Below the pieces are notes generated by a model. It ran no database searches. It was given only the letters and a program-made list of their open reading frames with translations, and was not told where the DNA came from. Below, piece after piece: positions 11,255-23,723 of a DNA stretch of 24,058 bases. Location: positions 1 to 24,058 of the forward strand of contig NW_003153207.1 in the NCBI RefSeq assembly GCF_000003605.2. The letters run 5' to 3'. A program made the translations under genes and the position numbers. The DNA comes from Saccoglossus kowalevskii. Lineage: Eukaryota; Hemichordata; Enteropneusta; Harrimaniidae. How positions within the stretch are numbered: position 1 is the stretch's first letter; every line of letters begins with the position of its first letter.

Positions 11255-12172
11255 GATTAAAAATGCCATCAACTATGCTTAGGTATGATGCTAGTAATAT
11301 CTCATCACTTTCAGCTATTGACCTTAAATTGGATTGGTTGATTAAAAATGCCATCAACTATGCTTAGGTATGATGCTAGTAATATCTCATCACTGTCAGC
11401 TATTGACTGTAAATTTGATTGGTTGATTAAAAATGCCATCAACTATGCCTAGGTACGATTCTAGTAATATCTCATCACTTTCAGCTATTGACCTTAAATT
11501 GGATTGGTTGATTAAAAATGCCATCAACTATGCTCAGGTATGATGCTAGTAATATTTCATCACTTTCAGCTATTGACTGTAAATTTGATTAGTTGATTAA
11601 AAATGACATCAACTATGCCTAGGTATGATGCTAGTAATATCTCATCACTTTCAGCTATTGACTGTAAATTTGATTGATTGGTTAAAAATGCCATCAACTA
11701 TGCCCAGGTATGATGCTAGTAATATCGCATCACTGTCAGCTATTGACTGTAAATTTGATTGGTTAATTGAAAATGCCATCAACTATGCCTAGGTATGATG
11801 CTAGTAATATCTCATCACTTTCAGCTATTGACTGTAAATTTGATTGGTTGATTAAAAATTCCATCAACTATGCCTAGGTACGATGCTAGTAATATCTCAT
11901 CACTTTCAGCTATTGACTGTAAATTTGATTGGTTGATTAAAAATGCCATCAACTATGCTTAGGTACAATGCTAGTAATATCGCATCACTTTCAGCTATTG
12001 ACTGTAAATTTGATTGGTTGATTGAAAATGCCATCAACTATGCCTAGGTACGATGCTAGTAATATCTCATCACTTTCAGCTATTGACCTTAAAATGGATT
12101 GGTTTGATTAAAAATGCTATCAACTATGCCTAGGTACGATGCTAGTAATATCTCATCACTTTCAGCTATTGA
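11255..12172 (+). repeat. 0.92-kb block, copy A of a near-tandem duplication
   Basis: It matches 12601-13518 at an offset of about 1346 bp. Shared rare variants are GATTAGTTG (11589 and 12935), GATTGATTGGTT (11673 and 13019), GGTTAATTG (11761 and 13107) and AAAATTCC (11856 and 13202). Private to this copy are AATGACATC near 11600, TACAATG near 11965 and an extra T in GGTTTGATT near 12103. Confidence 0.9.
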
Positions 12173-12251
12173 CTGTAAATTTGATTGGTTGATTGAAAAT
12201 GTCATCAACTATGCCTAAGTACGATGCTAGTAATATCTCATCACTTTCAGC

Positions 12252-12286
12252 CGGTACGATGCCAGTAATATCTCATCACTTTCAGC
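12252..12286 (+). repeat. 35-bp truncated unit (50-bp deletion)
   Basis: Same CAGC/CGGTACG junction, first of a pair with 12542-12576. The context before and after matches 2374 at an offset of 9878 bp. This pair lies between the two arms of the duplicated block at 11255-12172 and 12601-13518. Confidence 0.95.
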
Positions 12287-12541
12287 TATTGACCTTAAAT
12301 TGGATTGGTTGATTAAAAATGCCATCAACTATGCCCAGGTACGATGCTAGTAATATCTCATCACTTTCAGCTATTGACTGTAAATTTGATTGGTTGATTA
12401 AAAATGTCATCAACTATGCCTAGGTACGATGCTAGTAATATCTCATCAGTGTCAGCTATTGACTGTAAATTTGATTGGTTGATTGAAAATGTCATCAACT
12501 ATGCCTAAGTACGATGCTAGTAATATCTCATCACTTTCAGC

Positions 12542-12576
12542 CGGTACGATGCCAGTAATATCTCATCACTTTCAGC
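12542..12576 (+). repeat. 35-bp truncated unit (50-bp deletion)
   Basis: Second member of the pair, 290 bp after 12252, followed by the GGATTGATTG unit as at 2664 and 18056. Confidence 0.95.
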
Positions 12577-12600
12577 TATTGACCTTAAATTGGATTGATT

Positions 12601-13518
12601 GATTAAAAATGCCATCAACTATGCCTAGGTATGATGCTAGTAATATCTCATCACTTTCAGCTATTGACCTTAAATTGGATTGGTTGATTAAAAATGCCAT
12701 CAACTATGCTTAGGTATGATGCTAGTAATATCTCATCACTGTCAGCTATTGACTGTAAATTTGATTGGTTGATTAAAAATGCCATCAACTATGCCTAGGT
12801 ACGATTCTAGTAATATCTCATCACTTTCAGCTATTGACCTTAAATTGGATTGGTTGATTAAAAATGCCATCAACTATGCCCAGGTATGATGCTAGTAATA
12901 TTTCATCACTTTCAGCTATTGACTGTAAATTTGATTAGTTGATTAAAAATGCCATCAACTATGCCTAGGTATGATGCTAGTAATATCTCATCACTTTCAG
13001 CTATTGACTGTAAATTTGATTGATTGGTTAAAAATGCCATCAACTATGCCCAGGTATGATGCTAGTAATATCGCATCACTGTCAGCTATTGACTGTAAAT
13101 TTGATTGGTTAATTGAAAATGCCATCAACTATGCCTAGGTATGATGCTAGTAATATCTCATCACTTTCAGCTATTGACTGTAAATTTGATTGGTTGATTA
13201 AAAATTCCATCAACTATGCCTAGGTACGATGCTAGTAATATCTCATCACTTTCAGCTATTGACTGTAAATTTGATTGGTTGATTAAAAATGCCATCAACT
13301 ATGCTTAGGTACGATGCTAGTAATATCGCATCACTTTCAGCTATTGACTGTAAATTTGATTGGTTGATTGAAAATGCCATCAACTATGCCTAGGTACGAT
13401 GCTAGTAATATCTCATCACTTTCAGCTATTGACCTTAAAATGGATTGGTTGATTAAAAATGCTATCAACTATGCCTAGGTACGATGCTAGTAATATCTCA
13501 TCACTTTCAGCTATTGAC
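12601..13518 (+). repeat. 0.92-kb block, copy B of a near-tandem duplication
   Basis: Partner of 11255-12172, with the same ordered rare variants. The two copies are separated by the region with the pair of 35-bp truncated units, so the repeat unit is about 1.35 kb. Confidence 0.9.
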
Positions 13519-13664
13519 CTTAAAATGGATTGGTTGATTAAAAATGCCATCAACTATGCCTAGGTACGATGCGAGTAACATCTCATCACTTTCAGCTATT
13601 GACTGTAAATTTGATTGGTTGATTAAAAATGCCATCAACTATGCCTAGGTACGATGCTAGTAAT

Positions 13665-14049
13665 ATCTCATCACTTTCAGCTATTGACTGTAAATTTGAT
13701 TGGTTGATTAAAAATGCCATCAACTATGTCTAGGTATGATGCTAGTAATATCTCATCACTTTCAGCTATTGACCTTAAATTGGATTGGTTGATTAAAAAT
13801 GCCATCAACTATGCTTAGGTATGATGCTAGTAATATCTCATCACTGTCAGCTATTGACTGTAAATTTGATTGGTTGATTAAAAATGCCATCAACTATGCC
13901 TAGGTACGATTCTAGTAATATCTCATCACTTTCAGCTATTGACCTTAAATTGGATTGGTTGATTAAAAATGCCATCAACTATGCCCAGGTACGATGCTAG
14001 TAATATCTCATCACTTTCAGCTATTGACCTTAAATTGGATTGGTTGATT
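13665..14049 (+). repeat. 385-bp block repeated at 14515-14899
   Basis: The offset is exactly 850 bp (ten monomers) with no mismatch seen, marked by GTCTAGGTATG, CTTAGG with CTGTCAG, and GATTCTAG units in the same order. The match breaks at 14050 (ATTAAAAATG against ATTGAAAATG). Confidence 0.87.
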
Positions 14050-14664
14050 AAAAATGTCATCAACTAAGCCCAGGTACGATGCTAGTAATATCTCATCACT
14101 TTCAGCTATTGACCTTAAATTGGATTGGTTGATTAAAAATGCCATCAACTATGCCCAGGTACGATGCTAGTAATATCTCATCACTTTCAGCTATTGACTG
14201 TAAATTTGATTGGTTGATTAAAAATGCCATCTACTATGCCTAGGTACGATGCTAGTAATATCTCATCACTTTCAGCTATTGACTGCAAATTTGATTGGTT
14301 GATTGAAAATGCCATCAACTATGCCTAGGTACGATGCTAGTAATATCTCATCACTTTCAGCTATTGACTGTAAATTTGATTGGTTGATTAAAAATGCCAT
14401 CAACTATGCCTAGGTATGATGCTAGTAATATCGCATCACTGTCAGCTATTGACTGTAAATTTGATTGGTTGATTAAAAATGCCATCAACTATGCCTCGGT
14501 ATGATGCTAGTAATTTCTCATCACTTTCAGCTATTGACTGTAAATTTGATTGGTTGATTAAAAATGCCATCAACTATGTCTAGGTATGATGCTAGTAATA
14601 TCTCATCACTTTCAGCTATTGACCTTAAATTGGATTGGTTGATTAAAAATGCCATCAACTATGC

Positions 14665-15429
14665 TTAGGTATGATGCTAGTAATATCTCATCACTGTCAG
14701 CTATTGACTGTAAATTTGATTGGTTGATTAAAAATGCCATCAACTATGCCTAGGTACGATTCTAGTAATATCTCATCACTTTCAGCTATTGACCTTAAAT
14801 TGGATTGGTTGATTAAAAATGCCATCAACTATGCCCAGGTACGATGCTAGTAATATCTCATCACTTTCAGCTATTGACCTTAAATTGGATTGGTTGATTG
14901 AAAATGCCATCAACTATGCCTAGGTACGATGCTAGTAATATCTCATCACTTTCAGCTATTGACTGTAAATTTGATTGGTTGATTAAAAATGCCATCAACT
15001 ATGCCTAGGTATGATGCTAGTAATATCGCATCACTGTCAGCTATTGACTGTAAATGTGATTGGTTGATTAAAAATGCCATCAACTATGCCTCGGTATGAT
15101 GCTAGTAATTTCTCATCACTTTCAGCTATTGACCTTAAATTGGATTGGTTGATTAAAAATGCCATCAACTATGCCTAGGTACGATGCGAGTAACATCTCA
15201 TCACTTTCAGCTATTGACTGTAAATTTGATTGGTTGATTAAAAATGCCATCAACTATGCCTAGGTACGATGCTAGTAATATCTCATCACTTTCAGCTATT
15301 GACTGTAAATTTGATTGATTGATTAAAAATGCCATCAACTATGCCTAGGTATGATGCTAGTAATATCTCATCACTTTCAGCTATTGACCTTAAATTGGAT
15401 TGGTTGATTAAAAATGCCATCAACTATGC
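14665..15429 (+). repeat. 0.77-kb block shared with 19158-19922
   Basis: Constant offset of 4493 bp between GGTATG...CTGTCAG at the start and CCTAGG/CTTAGG at the end. It shares GATTCTAG, AATTTCTCATC, GCGAGTAACATC and TTGATTGATTG in the same order. A private AAATGTGATTGG occurs near 15055. Confidence 0.88.
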
Positions 15430-15567
15430 CTAGGTATGATGCTAGTAATATCGCATCACTTTCAGCTATTGACTGTAAATTTGATTGGTTGATTGAAAAT
15501 GCCATCAACTATGCCTAGGTATGATGCTAGTAATATCTCATCACTTTCAGCTATTGACTGTAAATTT

Positions 15568-15992
15568 GATTGGTTAATTGAAAATGCCATCAACTATGCC
15601 TAGGTATGATGCTAGTAATATCGCATCACTTTCAGCTATTGACTGTAAATTTGATTGGTTGATTAAAAATGCCATCAACTATGCCTAGGTATGATGCTAG
15701 TAATATCGCATCACTTTCAGCTATTGACTGTAAATTTGATTGGTTGATTAAAAATGCCATCAACTATGCCTAGGTATGATGCTAGTAATATCGCATCACT
15801 TTCAGCTATTGACTGTAAATTTCATTGGTTGATTAAAAATGCCATCAACTATGCCTAGGTATGATGCTAGTAATATCGCATCACTTTCAGCTATTGACTG
15901 TAAATTTCATTGGTTGATTAAAAATGCCATCAACTATGCCTAGGTACGATGCTAGTAATATCTCATCACTTTCAGCTATTGACTGTAAATTT
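15568..15992 (+). repeat. Homogenised monomer run
   Basis: Four successive units (from 15568, 15653, 15738 and 15823) share GGTATG with TCGCATCACTTTC, a combination that is rare elsewhere. The units at 15653 and 15738 are identical by eye. The units at 15823 and 15908 share a private CATTGG in place of GATTGG. This is the signature of very recent single-monomer amplification. Confidence 0.88.
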
Positions 15993-17182
15993 GATTGGTT
16001 GATTAAAAATTCCATCAACTATGCCTATGTACGATGCTAGTAATATCTCATCACTTTCAGCTATTGACTGTAAATTTGATTGGTTGATTAAAAATGCCAT
16101 CAACTATGCTTAGGTACGATGCTAGTAATATCGCATCACTTTCAGCTATTGACTGTAAATTTGATTGGTTGATTAAAAATGCCATCAACTATGCCCAGGT
16201 ATGATGCTAGTAATATCGCATCACTGTCAGCTATTGACTGTAAATTTGATTGGTTGATTAAAAATGCCATCAACTATGCCTAGGTATGATGCTAGTAATA
16301 TCTCATCACTTTCAGCTATTGACTGTAAATTTGATTGGTTGATTAAAAATGCCATCAACTATGCCTAGGTACGATGCTAGTAATATCTCATCACTTTCAG
16401 CTATTGACTGTAAATTTGATTGGTTGATTAAAAATGCCATCAACTATGCTTAGGTACGATGCTAGTAATATCGCATCACTTTCAGCTATTGACCTTAAAT
16501 TGGATTGGTTGATTATAAATGTCATCAACTATGCCTTGGTACGATTCTAGTAATATCTCATCACTTTCAGCTATTGACTGTAAATTTAATTGGTTGATTG
16601 AAAATGTCATCAACTATGCCTCGGTACGATGCTAGTAATATCTCATCACTTTCAGCTATTGACTGTAAATTTGATTGGTTGATTAAAAATGCCATCAACT
16701 ATGCTTAGGTACGATGCTATTAATATCTCATCACTGTCAGCTATTGACCTTAAATTGGATTGGTTGATTAAAAATGCCATCAACTATGCCTAGGTATGAT
16801 GCTAGTAATATCTCATCACTTTCAGCTATTGACCTTAAATTGGATTGGTTGATTAAAAATGCCATCAACTATGCCTAGGTACGATGCTAGTAATATCTCA
16901 TCACTTTCAGCTATTGACCTTAAATTGGATTTGTTGATTAAAAATGTCATCAACTATGCCCAGGTACGATGCTAGTAATATCTCATCACTTTCAGCTATT
17001 GACCTTAAATTGGATTGGTTGATTAAAAATGTCATCAACTATGCCTAGGTACGATGCTAGTAATATTTCATCACTTTCAGCTATTGACCTTAAAAAGGAT
17101 TGGTTGATTAAAAATGCCATCAACTATGCCTAGGTACGATGCTAGTAATATCTCATCACTTTCAGCTATTGACTGTAAATTT

Positions 17183-17611
17183 GATTGGTTGATTAAAAAT
17201 ACCATCAACTATGCCTAGGTATGATGCTAGTAATATCGCATCACTGTCAGCTATTGACTGTAAATTTGATTGGTTGATTAAAAATGCCATCAACTATGCC
17301 TAGGTACGATGCTAGTAATATCTCGTCACTTAAAGCTATTGACTGTAAATTTGATTGGTTGATTAAAAATGCCATCAACTATGCCTAGGTATGATGCTAG
17401 TAATATCTCATCACTTTCAGCTATTGACTGTAAATTTGATTGGTTGATTAAAAATGTCATCAACTATGCCGAGGTACGATGCTAGTAATATCTCATCACT
17501 TTCAGCTATTGACTGTAAATTTGATTGGTTGATTGAAAATCCCATCAACTATGCCTAGGTATGAATGATGCCAGTAATATCTCATCACTTTCAGCTATTG
17601 ACCTTAAATTT
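17183..17611 (+). repeat. Five-monomer cassette, copy 4
   Basis: Complete cassette ending in the 89-bp unit at 17523-17611. It lies inside a 1.29-kb block that matches 1715-3007, so it is a close relative of copy 2. It is followed by the CCTAAG unit and the truncated units at 17766 and 18056. Confidence 0.93.
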
Positions 17612-17765
17612 GATTGGTTGATTAAAAATGTCATCAACTATGCCTAGGTACGATGCTAGTAATATCTCATCAGTGTCAGCTATTGACTGTAAATTTGATT
17701 GGTTGATTGAAAATGTCATCAACTATGCCTAAGTACGATGCTAGTAATATCTCATCACTTTCAGC

Positions 17766-17800
17766 CGGTACGATGCCAGTAATATCTCATCACTTTCAGC
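17766..17800 (+). repeat. 35-bp truncated unit (50-bp deletion)
   Basis: Same junction, first of a pair with 18056-18090, inside the block that matches 1715-3007 at an offset of 15392 bp. Confidence 0.95.
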
Positions 17801-18055
17801 TATTGACCTTAAATTGGATTGGTTGATTAAAAATGCCATCAACTATGCCCAGGTACGATGCTAGTAATATCTCATCACTTTCAGCTATTGACTGTAAATT
17901 TGATTGGTTGATTAAAAATGTCATCAACTATGCCTAGGTACGATGCTAGTAATATCTCATCAGTGTCAGCTATTGACTGTAAATTTGATTGGTTGATTGA
18001 AAATGTCATCAACTATGCCTAAGTACGATGCTAGTAATATCTCATCACTTTCAGC

Positions 18056-18090
18056 CGGTACGATGCCAGTAATATCTCATCACTTTCAGC
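18056..18090 (+). repeat. 35-bp truncated unit (50-bp deletion)
   Basis: Second member of the pair. It is followed by the same GGATTGATTG unit and the same 84-bp unit as the copy at 2664. Confidence 0.95.
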
Positions 18091-18566
18091 TATTGACCTT
18101 AAATTGGATTGATTGATTAAAAATGCCATCAACTATGCCTAGGTATGATGCTAGTAATATCTCATCACTTTCAGCTATTAACCTTAAATTGGATTGGTTG
18201 ATTAAAAATGCCATCAACTTGCTTAGGTATGATGCTAGTAATATCTCATCACTGTCAGCTATTGACTGTAAATTTGATTGGTTGATTAAAAATGCCATCA
18301 ACTATGCCTAGGTACGATTCTAGTAATATCTCATCACTTTCAGCTATTGACCTTAAATTGGATTGGTTGATTAAAAATGCCATCAACTATGCCTAGGTAT
18401 GATGCTAGTAATATTTCATCACTTTCAGCTATTGACTGTAAATTTGATTGGTTGATTAAAAATGCCATCAACTATGCCTAGGTACGATGCTAGTAATATC
18501 TCATCACTTTCAGCTATTGACTGTAAATTTGATTGGTTGATTGAAAATGCCATCAACTATGCCTCG

Positions 18567-19810
18567 GTACGATGCTAGTAATATCTCATCACTTTCAGCT
18601 ATTGACTGTAAATTTGATTGGTTGATTAAAAATGCCATCAACTATGCCTAGGTACGATGCTAGTAATATCTCATCACTTTCAGCTATTGACTGTAAATTT
18701 GATTATTTGATTAAAAATGCCATCAACTATGCCTAGGTACGATGCTAGTAATATCTCATCACTTTCAGCTATTGACCTTAAAATGGATTGGTTGATTAAA
18801 AATGCCATCAACTATGCCTAGGTACGATGCTAGTAATATTTCATCACTTTCAGCTATTGACTGTAAATTTGATTGGTTAATTAAAAATGCCATCAACTAT
18901 GCCTAGGTACGATGCTAGTAATATCTCATCACTTTCAGCTATTGACTGTAAATTTGATTGGTTGATTAAAAATACCATCAACTATGCCTAGGTATGATGC
19001 TAGTAATATCGCATCACTGTCAGCTATTGACTGTAAATTTGATTGGTTGATTAAAAATGCCATCAACTATGCCTAGGTACGATGCTAGTAATATCTCGTC
19101 ACTTTAAGCTATTGACTGTAAATTTGATTGGTTGATTAAAAATGCCATCAACTATGCCTAGGTATGATGCTAGTAATATCTCATCACTGTCAGCTATTGA
19201 CTGTAAATTTGATTGGTTAATTAAAAATGCCATCAACTATGCCTAGGTACGATTCTAGTAATATCTCATCACTTTCAGCTGTTGACCTTAAATTGGATTG
19301 GTTGATTAAAAATGCCATCAACTATGCCCAGGTACGATGCTAGTAATATCTCATCACTTTCAGCTATTGACCTTAAATTGGATTGGTTGATTGAAAATGC
19401 CATCAACTATGCCTAGGTACGATGCTAGTAATATCTCATCACTTTCAGCTATTGACTGTAAATTTGATTGGTTGATTAAAAATGCCATCAACTATGCCTA
19501 GGTATGATGCTAGTAATATCGCATCACTGTCAGCTATTGACTGTAAATTTGATTGGTTGATTAAAAATGCCATCAACTATGCCTCGGTATGATGCTAGTA
19601 ATTTCTCATCACTTTCAGCTATTGACCTTAAATTGGATTGGTTGATTAAAAATGCCATCAACTATGCCTAGGTACGATGCGAGTAACATCTCATCACTTT
19701 CAGCTATTGACTGTAAATTTGATTGGTTGATTAAAAATGCCATCAACTATGCCTAGGTACGATGCTAGTAATATCTCATCACTTTCAGCTATTGACTGTA
19801 AATTTGATTG
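18567..19810 (+). repeat. 1.24-kb duplicated block, copy B
   Basis: Partner of 9075-10316. Private changes here include GATTATTTG near 18702, GGTTAATTA near 19216 and GCTGTTGACC near 19280. Its distal part (19158-19922) also matches 14665-15429 at an offset of 4493 bp. Confidence 0.9.
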
Positions 19811-20570
19811 ATTGATTAAAAATGCCATCAACTATGCCTAGGTATGATGCTAGTAATATCTCATCACTTTCAGCTATTGACCTTAAATTGGATTGGTTGA
19901 TTAAAAATGCCATCAACTATGCTTAGGTATGATGCTAGTAATATCTCATCACTGTCAGCTATTGACTGTAAATTTGATTGGTTGATTAAAAATGCCATCA
20001 ACTATGCCTAGGTACGATTCTAGTAATATCTCATCACTTTCAGCTATTGACCTTAAATTGGATTGGTTGATTAAAAATGCCATCAACTATGCCCAGGTAT
20101 GATGCTAGTAATATCTCATCACTTTCAGCTATTGACTGTAAATTTGATTGGTTGATTAAAAATTCCATCAACTATGCCTAGGTACGATGCTAGTAATATC
20201 TCATCACTTTCAGCTATTGACTGTAAATTTGATTGGTTGATTAAAAATGCCATCAACTATGCTTAGGTACGATGCTAGTAATATCGCATCACTTTCAGCT
20301 ATTGACTGTAAATTTGATTGGTTGATTAAAAATGCCATCAACTATGCCCAGGTATGATGCTAGTAATATCTCATCACTGTCAGCTATTGACCTTAAATTG
20401 GATTGGTTGATTAAAAATGCCATCAACTATGCCTAGGTATGATGCTAGTAATATCTCATCACTTTCAGCTATTGACTGTAAATTTGATTGGTTGATTAAA
20501 AATGCCATCAACTATGCCTAGGTACGATGCTAGTAATATCTCATCACTTTCAGCTATTGACCTTAAATTG

Positions 20571-21080
20571 GATTTGTTGATTAAAAATGTCATCAACTAT
20601 GCCCAGGTATGATGCTAGTAATATCTCATCACTTTCAGCTATTGACCTTAAATTGGATTGGTTGATTAAAAATGTCATCAACTATGCCCAGGTACGATGC
20701 TAGTAATATCTCATCACTTTCAGCTATTGACCTTAAATTGGATTGGTTGATTAAAAATGTCATCAACTATGCCCAGGTACGATGCTAGTAATATCTCATC
20801 ACTTTCAGCTATTGACCTTAAATTGGATTGGTTGATTAAAAATGCCATCAACTATGCCCAGGTACGATGCTAGTAATATCTCATCACTTTCAGCTATTGA
20901 CCTTAAATTGGATTGGTTGATTAAAAATGTCATCAACTATGCCCAGGTACGATGCTAGTAATATCTCATCACTTTCAGCTATTGACCTTAAATTGGATTG
21001 GTTGATTAAAAATGCCATCAACTATGCCCAGGTACGATGCTAGTAATATCTCATCACTTTCAGCTATTGACTGCAAATTT
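20571..21080 (+). repeat. Homogenised run of six CCCAGG units
   Basis: Six consecutive units are followed by CCCAGG and flanked by CCTTAAATTG; they differ mainly by GTCATC or GCCATC (order GTC, GTC, GTC, GCC, GTC, GCC). The first unit has a GATTTGTTG variant shared only with 16928, which suggests a copied segment. Shorter runs of the same kind occur at about 4245-4480 and 10560-10800. Confidence 0.85.
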
Positions 21081-22695
21081 GATTGGTTGATTGAAAATGC
21101 CATCAACTATGCCTAGGTACGATGCTAGTAATATCTCATCACTTTCAGCTATTGACTGTAAATTTGATTGGTTGATTAAAAATGCCATCAACTATGCCTA
21201 GGTATGATGCTAGTAATATCGCATCACTGTCAGCTATTGACTGTAAATTTGATTGGTTGATTAAAAATGCCATCAACTATGCCTCGGTATGATGCTAGTA
21301 ATTTCTCATCACTTTCAGCTATTGACCTTAAATTGGATTGGTTGATTAAAAATGCCATCAACTATGCCTAGGTACGATGCTAGTAATATCTCATCACTTT
21401 CAGCTATTGACTGTAAATTTGATTGGTTGATTAAAAATGCCATCAACTATGTCTAGGTATGATGCTAGTAATATCTCATCACTTTCAGCTATTGACCTTA
21501 AATGGGATTGGTTGATTAAAAATGCCATCAACTATGCTTAGGTATGATGCTAGTAATATCTCATCACTGTCAGCTATTGACTGTAAATTTGATTGGTTGA
21601 TTAAAAATGCCATCAACTATGCCTAGGTATGATGCTAGTAATATTTCATCACTTTCAGCTATTGACTGTAAAGTTGATTGGTTGATTAAAAATGCCATCA
21701 ACTATGCCTAGGTACGATGCTAGTAATATCTCATCACTTTCAGCTATTGACTGTAAATTTGATTGGTTGATTAAAAATGCCATCAACTATGTCTAGGTAT
21801 GATGCTAGTAATATCTCATCACTTTCAGCTATTGACCTTAAATTGGATTGGTTGATTAAAAATGCCATCAACTATGCTTAGGTATGATGCTAGTAATATC
21901 TCATCACTGTCAGCTATTGACTGTAAATTTGATTGGTTGATTAAAAATGCCATCAACTATGCCTAGGTACGATTCTAGTAATATCTCATCACTTTCAGCT
22001 ATTGACCTTAAATTGGATTGGTTGATTAAAAATGCCATCAACTATGCCCAGGTATGATGCTAGTAATATTTCATCACTTTCAGCTATTGACTGTAAATTT
22101 GATTGGTTGATTAAAAATGCCATCAACTATGCCTAGGTATGATGCTAGTAATATTTCATCACTTTCAGCTATTGACTGTAAATTTGATTGGTTGATTAAA
22201 AATGCCATCAACTATGCCTAGGTACAATGCTAGTAATATCTCATCACTTTCAGCTATTGACTGTAAATTTGATTGGTTGATTGAAAATGCCATCAACTAT
22301 GCCTCGGTACGATGCTAGTAATATCTCATCACTTTCAGCTATTGACTGTAAATTTGATTGGTTGATTAAAAATGCCATCAACTATGCCTAGGTACGATGC
22401 TAGTAATATCTCATCACTTTCAGCTATTGACTGTAAATTTGATTGGTTGATTAAAAATGCCATCAACTATGCCTAGGTACGATGCTAGTAATATCTCATC
22501 ACTTTCAGCTATTGACCTTAAAATGGATTGGTTGATTAAAAATGCCATCAACTATGCCTAGGTACGATGCTAGTAATATTTCATCACTTTCAGCTATTGA
22601 CTGTAAATTTGATTGGTTAATTAAAAATGCCATCAACTATGCCTAGGTACGATGCTAGTAATATCTCATCACTTTCAGCTATTGACTGTAAATTT

Positions 22696-23124
22696 GATTG
22701 GTTGATTAAAAATACCATCAACTATGCCTAGGTATGATGCTAGTAATATCGCATCACTGTCAGCTATTGACTGTAAATTTGATTGGTTGATTAAAAATGC
22801 CATCAACTATGCCTAGGTACGATGCTAGTAATATCTCGTCACTTAAAGCTATTGACTGTAAATTTGATTGGTTGATTAAAAATGCCATCAACTATGCCTA
22901 GGTATGATGCTAGTAATATCTCCTCACTTTCAGCTATTGACTGTAAATTTGATTGGTTGATTAAAAATGTCATCAACTATGCCGAGGTACGATGCTAGTA
23001 ATATCTCATCACTTTCAGCTATTGACTGTAAATTTGATTGGTTGATTGAAAATCCCATCAACTATGCCTAGGTATGAATGATGCCAGTAATATCTCATCA
23101 CTTTCAGCTATTGACCTTAAATTT
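22696..23124 (+). repeat. Five-monomer cassette, copy 5
   Basis: Complete cassette ending in the 89-bp unit at 23036-23124. It shares the private CTCCTCAC and the following CCTCGG unit with copy 1, and the two sit in a 688-bp matching block (861-1548 and 22620-23307). Confidence 0.93.
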
Positions 23125-23294
23125 GATTGGTTGATTAAAAATGTCATCAACTATGCCTCGGTACGATGCTAGTAATATCTCATCACTTTCAGCTATTGAC
23201 TGTAAATTTGATTGGTTGATTAAAAATGCCATCAACTATGCCTAGGTACGATGCTAGTAATATCTCATCACTTTCAGCTATTGACTGTAAATTT

Positions 23295-23723
23295 GATTGG
23301 TTGATTAAAAATACCATCAACTATGCCTAGGTATGATGCTAGTAATATCGCATCACTGTCAGCTATTGACTGTAAATTTGATTGGTTGATTAAAAATGCC
23401 ATCAACTATGCCTAGGTACGATGCTAGTAATATCTCGTCACTTTAAGCTATTGACTGTAAATTTGATTGGTTGATTAAAAATGCCATCAACTATGCCTAG
23501 GTATGATGCTAGTAATATCTCATCACTTTCAGCTATTGACTGTAAATTTGATTGGTTGATTAAAAATGTCATCAACTATGCCGAGGTACGATGCTAGTAA
23601 TATCTCATCACCTTCAGCTATTGACTGTAAATTTGATTGGTTGATTGAAAATCCCATCAACTATGCCTAGGTATGAATGATGCCAGTAATATCTCATCAC
23701 TTTCAGCTATTGACCTTAAATTT
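23295..23723 (+). repeat. Five-monomer cassette, copy 6
   Basis: Complete cassette beginning 599 bp (seven units plus 4 bp) after copy 5 and ending in the 89-bp unit at 23635-23723. It has CACTTTAAGC and a private CACCTTCAG at about 23610. It is followed by GTGTCAG, CCTAAG and truncated units, as copy 4 is. Confidence 0.93.

Larger units (their letters stand above)
17107..18399 (+). repeat. 1.29-kb duplicated block, copy B
   Basis: Partner of 1715-3007, with the same cassette, truncated pair and 84-bp unit. Its first half also matches 23212-24003 at an offset of 6112 bp with a few substitutions, for example at 17335 (CTTAAAGC against CTTTAAGC), so this block is present at least three times in the window. 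Confidence 0.93.
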
